Assembly (NCBI RefSeq): GCF_014650815.1
Contig: NZ_BMVR01000003.1
Span: forward strand, 372,001-436,000
DNA: 64,000 nt
Source: Streptomyces flavofungini
GTDB lineage: Bacteria > Actinomycetota > Actinomycetes > Streptomycetales > Streptomycetaceae
Direction of reading: 5' to 3'
Shown here: in pieces, positions 61,455-64,000 of the stretch
Position numbering within the stretch: the stretch's first letter is position 1
How the letters are laid out: each line of letters begins with the position of its first letter
The notes under the pieces: generated by a model
What the model was told of the DNA's origin: nothing
Database searches by the model: none
The model's input: only the letters and a program-made list of their open reading frames with translations
Made by a program: the position numbers and the translations under genes

Positions 61455-62729
61455 TCATCCGCGCAGGCCATCCGTGGCCCCGGCCGCAGGCGTCCCGCCC
61501 GGACCCCGCCGCGCGAACCCGGGAGCATGCTCCGGTCGCACCCCCACCCCGCCCACGTACCCGGCCACCATCCGCAGGACCGGCACCCGCCGCAGCAGTC
61601 GGAGCGGGGCCGGGAGACGGCCGGGGCGGAGGGTGCCGTCGAGGGCGGGGCGCAGGAGGGTTTCGTGTTCGGTGAGTTGGGAGCGCTGGGTCAAGGTGGC
61701 GGGGAACGCGCGGCGGCGCTGGACGCGGTGCAGGTCGGCGGTCGTGGGGCGGCCCCGGCGCAGCGGGGCGGCCAGGTGGCGGGCCGCGGCCACGGCGTCC
61801 TGGACGGCGAGGTTGACGCCGATGCCGCCCACCGGGGACATGGCGTGGGCGGCGTCGCCGATGCACAGGAGGCCGTCGCGATACCAGTGGGGGAGGCGGC
61901 CCATGGTGACGTCGAGGAGCTTCACGTCGTCCCAGGACCCGATCGCGAGCAGCGCTTCGTGGTCCCAGCCGAGGAGGTCGCCCAGGCGGTCGCGGAACCA
62001 GCCGATGTCGTGGGAGCGCAGCCGGGAGTCCGCGCCCTTCTTGATGAGGTAGGAGGTCTGGTAGTAGTCGCCGCGGTCCATCGTGGCGGCGACCTGGCCG
62101 TCGCGGACGCTCAGGAACACCTGGCCGCGCCTGCGCCGGTCGCGCGGCGCGGGGACCCGGACCTGCCACACGTCCATCGGCACCTCGAACGACCGGGGCA
62201 CGAGCCCGGCCGCCGCGCGGACCACGGAGTCCCGGCCGTCGCAGGCCACCGTCAGATCGGCCGCCAGCTCGCCCGGCGCGCCGTGTTCGTCGGTGTACGT
62301 CACGCCGGTGACCCGCCCCGTCGCGTCCGTGCGCAGACCCGTCACGGCCGTCCGCATCCGCAGGCGGAACGACGGCTCCTCGGCCGCCGCCGACGCGAGC
62401 AGGTCGAGGAAGTCCCACTGCGGGACCATCGCGATGTACTTGTGCCGACCGGGCACGCGGCGCAGGTCGGCCGCCACGAAGGTGGTGCCCTCGACCTGCA
62501 TCCGCATCTGAGTGAGGCGCTGCGCGGGCAGCCGGTCGAAGCGTTCGCCCAGGCCCAGTTCGTCCAGGAGCCGCAGCGTCGACGGGTGCACCGTGTCGCC
62601 CCGGAAGTCGCGCAGGAAGTCGCCGTGCTTCTCCAGGACGGTGACCTCGACCCCGGCCCTGGCGAGGAGCAGGCCCAGCATCATGCCCGCCGGTCCGCCG
62701 CCCACCACACAGCATGTCGTGCGTTCCAT
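61455..62729 (-). CDS. FAD-dependent monooxygenase (class A flavoprotein)
   Basis: A 424-residue flavin monooxygenase that would hydroxylate a small, perhaps aromatic, substrate with NAD(P)H and oxygen. TCCVVGGGPAGMMLGLLLAR at the start binds FAD. The second motif lies in LTVACDGRDSVVRAAAGLVP near 160, and CIGDAAHAMSPVGGIGVNLA near 290 is the GD motif. GGGGAG lies 7 nt before the ATG. It is divergent from the nitronate monooxygenase gene, and the 200 nt between them carry strong palindromes. The substrate cannot be read from sequence. Confidence 0.9.
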   Translation of the reverse strand: MERTTCCVVGGGPAGMMLGLLLARAGVEVTVLEKHGDFLRDFRGDTVHPSTLRLLDELGLGERFDRLPAQRLTQMRMQVEGTTFVAADLRRVPGRHKYIAMVPQWDFLDLLASAAAEEPSFRLRMRTAVTGLRTDATGRVTGVTYTDEHGAPGELAADLTVACDGRDSVVRAAAGLVPRSFEVPMDVWQVRVPAPRDRRRRGQVFLSVRDGQVAATMDRGDYYQTSYLIKKGADSRLRSHDIGWFRDRLGDLLGWDHEALLAIGSWDDVKLLDVTMGRLPHWYRDGLLCIGDAAHAMSPVGGIGVNLAVQDAVAAARHLAAPLRRGRPTTADLHRVQRRRAFPATLTQRSQLTEHETLLRPALDGTLRPGRLPAPLRLLRRVPVLRMVAGYVGGVGVRPEHAPGFARRGPGGTPAAGATDGLRG

Positions 62730-62823
62730 GTCCGACTCCCCTCGTGAGCGTCATGCGTCCCGCGTCCCGGCCGGCTCGCGTCCCGGGTGTCTCGCGCTGC
62801 GCGGGTCCGGTCACTCTAACCGA

Positions 62824-62888
62824 ATGGTCAGATAGCTGACCATGCGGTCAGACGGATGGGCGCGTAAATTATCTGACACTGCATCAGA
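62824..62888. promoter_or_regulatory. Palindromic operators between divergent oxidase genes
   Basis: ATGGTCAG-ATAG-CTGACCAT (62824-62843) is an 8+8 perfect dyad, followed by a lone GGTCAG half site at 62846. TCTGA-N7-TCAGA (62872-62888) is a second dyad nearer the plus-strand gene. The AT-rich stretch between them may hold promoter elements. A TetR- or MarR-type regulator, not encoded in the window, probably controls both genes. Confidence 0.6.
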
Positions 62889-62929
62889 AACCTCTTCCCT
62901 CGGCCGGGCCGCTGCGGCATCCTGCGCGC

Positions 62930-64000
62930 ATGCAGACGGAGCTGAGCAAGCAACTCGGAGTCGAGTACGCCGTCTTCGGCTTCACGCCGTTCCCCGCCGT
63001 GGCGGCCGCCATCAGCCGGGCGGGCGGGTTCGGGGTGCTCGGCGCGGTCCGCTACACCGCGCCCGACGACCTCGCGCGGGACCTCGACTGGATGCAGGAG
63101 CACGTGGACGGGCTGCCCTACGGGCTCGACGTCGTCATGCCCGCGAAGAAGGCGGAGGCGCCGGGCGGGCAGGCGCTCACCGAGGCCGACGTGGAGGCGA
63201 TGATCCCGGCGGGGCACCGGCAGTTCGTCGAGGAGACCCTCGCCAAGCACGGGGTGCCGGGGCTGGCCGAGGGCGAGGCGTCGGGCTGGCGCATCACCGG
63301 CTGGATGGAGCAGGTGGCGCGCGGCCAGTTGGACGTCGCCTTCGACTACCCCATCAAGCTCCTCGCCAACGCCCTCGGCTCCCCGCCCGCCGACGTCATC
63401 GAACGCGCCCACGAGCAGGGCGTCCTCGTCGCCGCCCTCGCGGGCAGCGCCCGGCACGCCCGGAAGCACGCGGACGCCGGGATCGACATCGTCGTCGCGC
63501 AGGGGTACGAGGCGGGCGGCCACACCGGCGAGATCGCCTCCATGGTGCTCACGCCCGAAGCCGTCGAGGCCGTTGCGCCGCTGCCGGTGCTCGCGGCGGG
63601 CGGCATCGGCAGCGGTGAGCAGGTCGCGGCGGCCCTCGCGCTCGGCGCGCAGGGTGTGTGGCTCGGCTCGGTGTGGCTCACGACGACGGAGGCCGACCTC
63701 CATTCCTCCGCGCTGACGAGGAAGTTGCTCGCCGCCGGGTCCGGGGACACCGTCCGCTCCCGGGCACTGACGGGCAAGCCCGCACGGCAGTTGCGTACGG
63801 AGTGGACCGACGCCTGGGACGACCCGGCCGGGCCCGGGACGCTGCCGATGCCACTGCAGGGGCTGCTCGTCGCCGAGGCCGTCTCGCGGATCCAGAAGTA
63901 CGAGGTGGAGCCGCTGCTCGGTACGCCTGTCGGGCAGATCGTGGGGCGGATGAACAGCGAGCGCAGCGTCCAGGCCGTGTTCGACGACTTGACCCGGGGC
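62930..64000 (+). CDS. Nitronate monooxygenase (2-nitropropane dioxygenase family), 3' end outside window
   Basis: At least 357 residues are encoded before the window ends, with no stop, so the gene is nearly but not wholly present. The FMN-dependent TIM-barrel motifs are FGFTPFPAVAAAISRAGGFG and VLGAVRYTA near the start, GIDIVVAQGYEAGGHTGEIA near 185 with the catalytic-type His, and LPVLAAGGIGSGEQVAAALA followed by LGAQGVWLGSVWL near 220. It oxidises alkyl nitronates in the studied members. The ATG at 62930 follows a palindrome-rich promoter shared with the divergent FAD monooxygenase. Confidence 0.9.
   Translation, partial: MQTELSKQLGVEYAVFGFTPFPAVAAAISRAGGFGVLGAVRYTAPDDLARDLDWMQEHVDGLPYGLDVVMPAKKAEAPGGQALTEADVEAMIPAGHRQFVEETLAKHGVPGLAEGEASGWRITGWMEQVARGQLDVAFDYPIKLLANALGSPPADVIERAHEQGVLVAALAGSARHARKHADAGIDIVVAQGYEAGGHTGEIASMVLTPEAVEAVAPLPVLAAGGIGSGEQVAAALALGAQGVWLGSVWLTTTEADLHSSALTRKLLAAGSGDTVRSRALTGKPARQLRTEWTDAWDDPAGPGTLPMPLQGLLVAEAVSRIQKYEVEPLLGTPVGQIVGRMNSERSVQAVFDDLTRG

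Overview
The window looks like a Streptomyces chromosome, or that of a close relative. GC content is very high and coding frames end almost every codon in G or C. Many genes overlap by ATGA, and the families are streptomycete ones: DUF6328, DUF4389, DUF1275, Rv1733c-like, two-domain universal stress proteins (USPs), Stealth, and kinase-TPR fusions. No rRNA, tRNA, CRISPR array or complete insertion sequence was found.

1-29.9 kb: a dihydroxyacetone kinase pair (dhaKL) is followed by a long stress/hypoxia-type island resembling the DevR/OsdR dormancy islands of actinobacteria. Intact genes are an Hsp20, five USPs, a GH65 glycosidase/phosphorylase, a flavodoxin, two small membrane proteins, a Stealth-type phosphotransferase, an ABC-2 exporter with a divergent MarR/GbsR-like regulator, and a phosphoketolase between two USPs. 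Between them lie many gene remnants: an integrase, a FAD oxidoreductase, a DevR-like receiver fused to half of a CYP152-type P450, a group 3b [NiFe] hydrogenase cluster without its catalytic subunit and with broken maturation genes, a USP, an Rv1733c-like gene, a beta-phosphoglucomutase, a GAPDH with its middle missing, and a STAS/E2 chimera. The region appears to be decaying by many short deletions.

29.9-40.8 kb: this is the most unusual locus. Six tightly packed genes encode a dynamin/SrfC-like GTPase, an Hsp70/SrfB-like ATPase, an unknown protein, a vWA protein, a PP2C phosphatase and a membrane-anchored kinase-like protein. The last three have the composition of a TerY-P triad. A perfect FNR-type palindrome (TTTGAT-N4-ATCAAA) lies just upstream, and a thermolysin-fold protein that has lost its zinc site faces the operon end.

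40.9-54.3 kb: accessory metabolism and signalling. It holds a VOC protein, a TetR/monooxygenase pair reduced to its two C-terminal tails, a repeat lipoprotein, DUF1275, an acyl-CoA dehydrogenase, a sulfotransferase, a DUF2236/MpaB-like protein overlapping a Ser/Thr kinase with eight TPR-like repeats, a phytoene-desaturase-like oxidoreductase, a TetR and an M20 amidohydrolase. The acyl-CoA dehydrogenase and the DUF2236 gene share an upstream motif.

54.3-59.1 kb: a D-glucarate catabolic cluster: a divergent IclR regulator, then 5-dehydro-4-deoxyglucarate dehydratase, a GntP-family permease and glucarate dehydratase. 59.1-64 kb: a frameshifted aromatic-ring-type FAD monooxygenase with a neighbouring AraC regulator, a second FAD monooxygenase, and a divergent nitronate monooxygenase that runs off the window end; the last two share a promoter region with strong palindromes.
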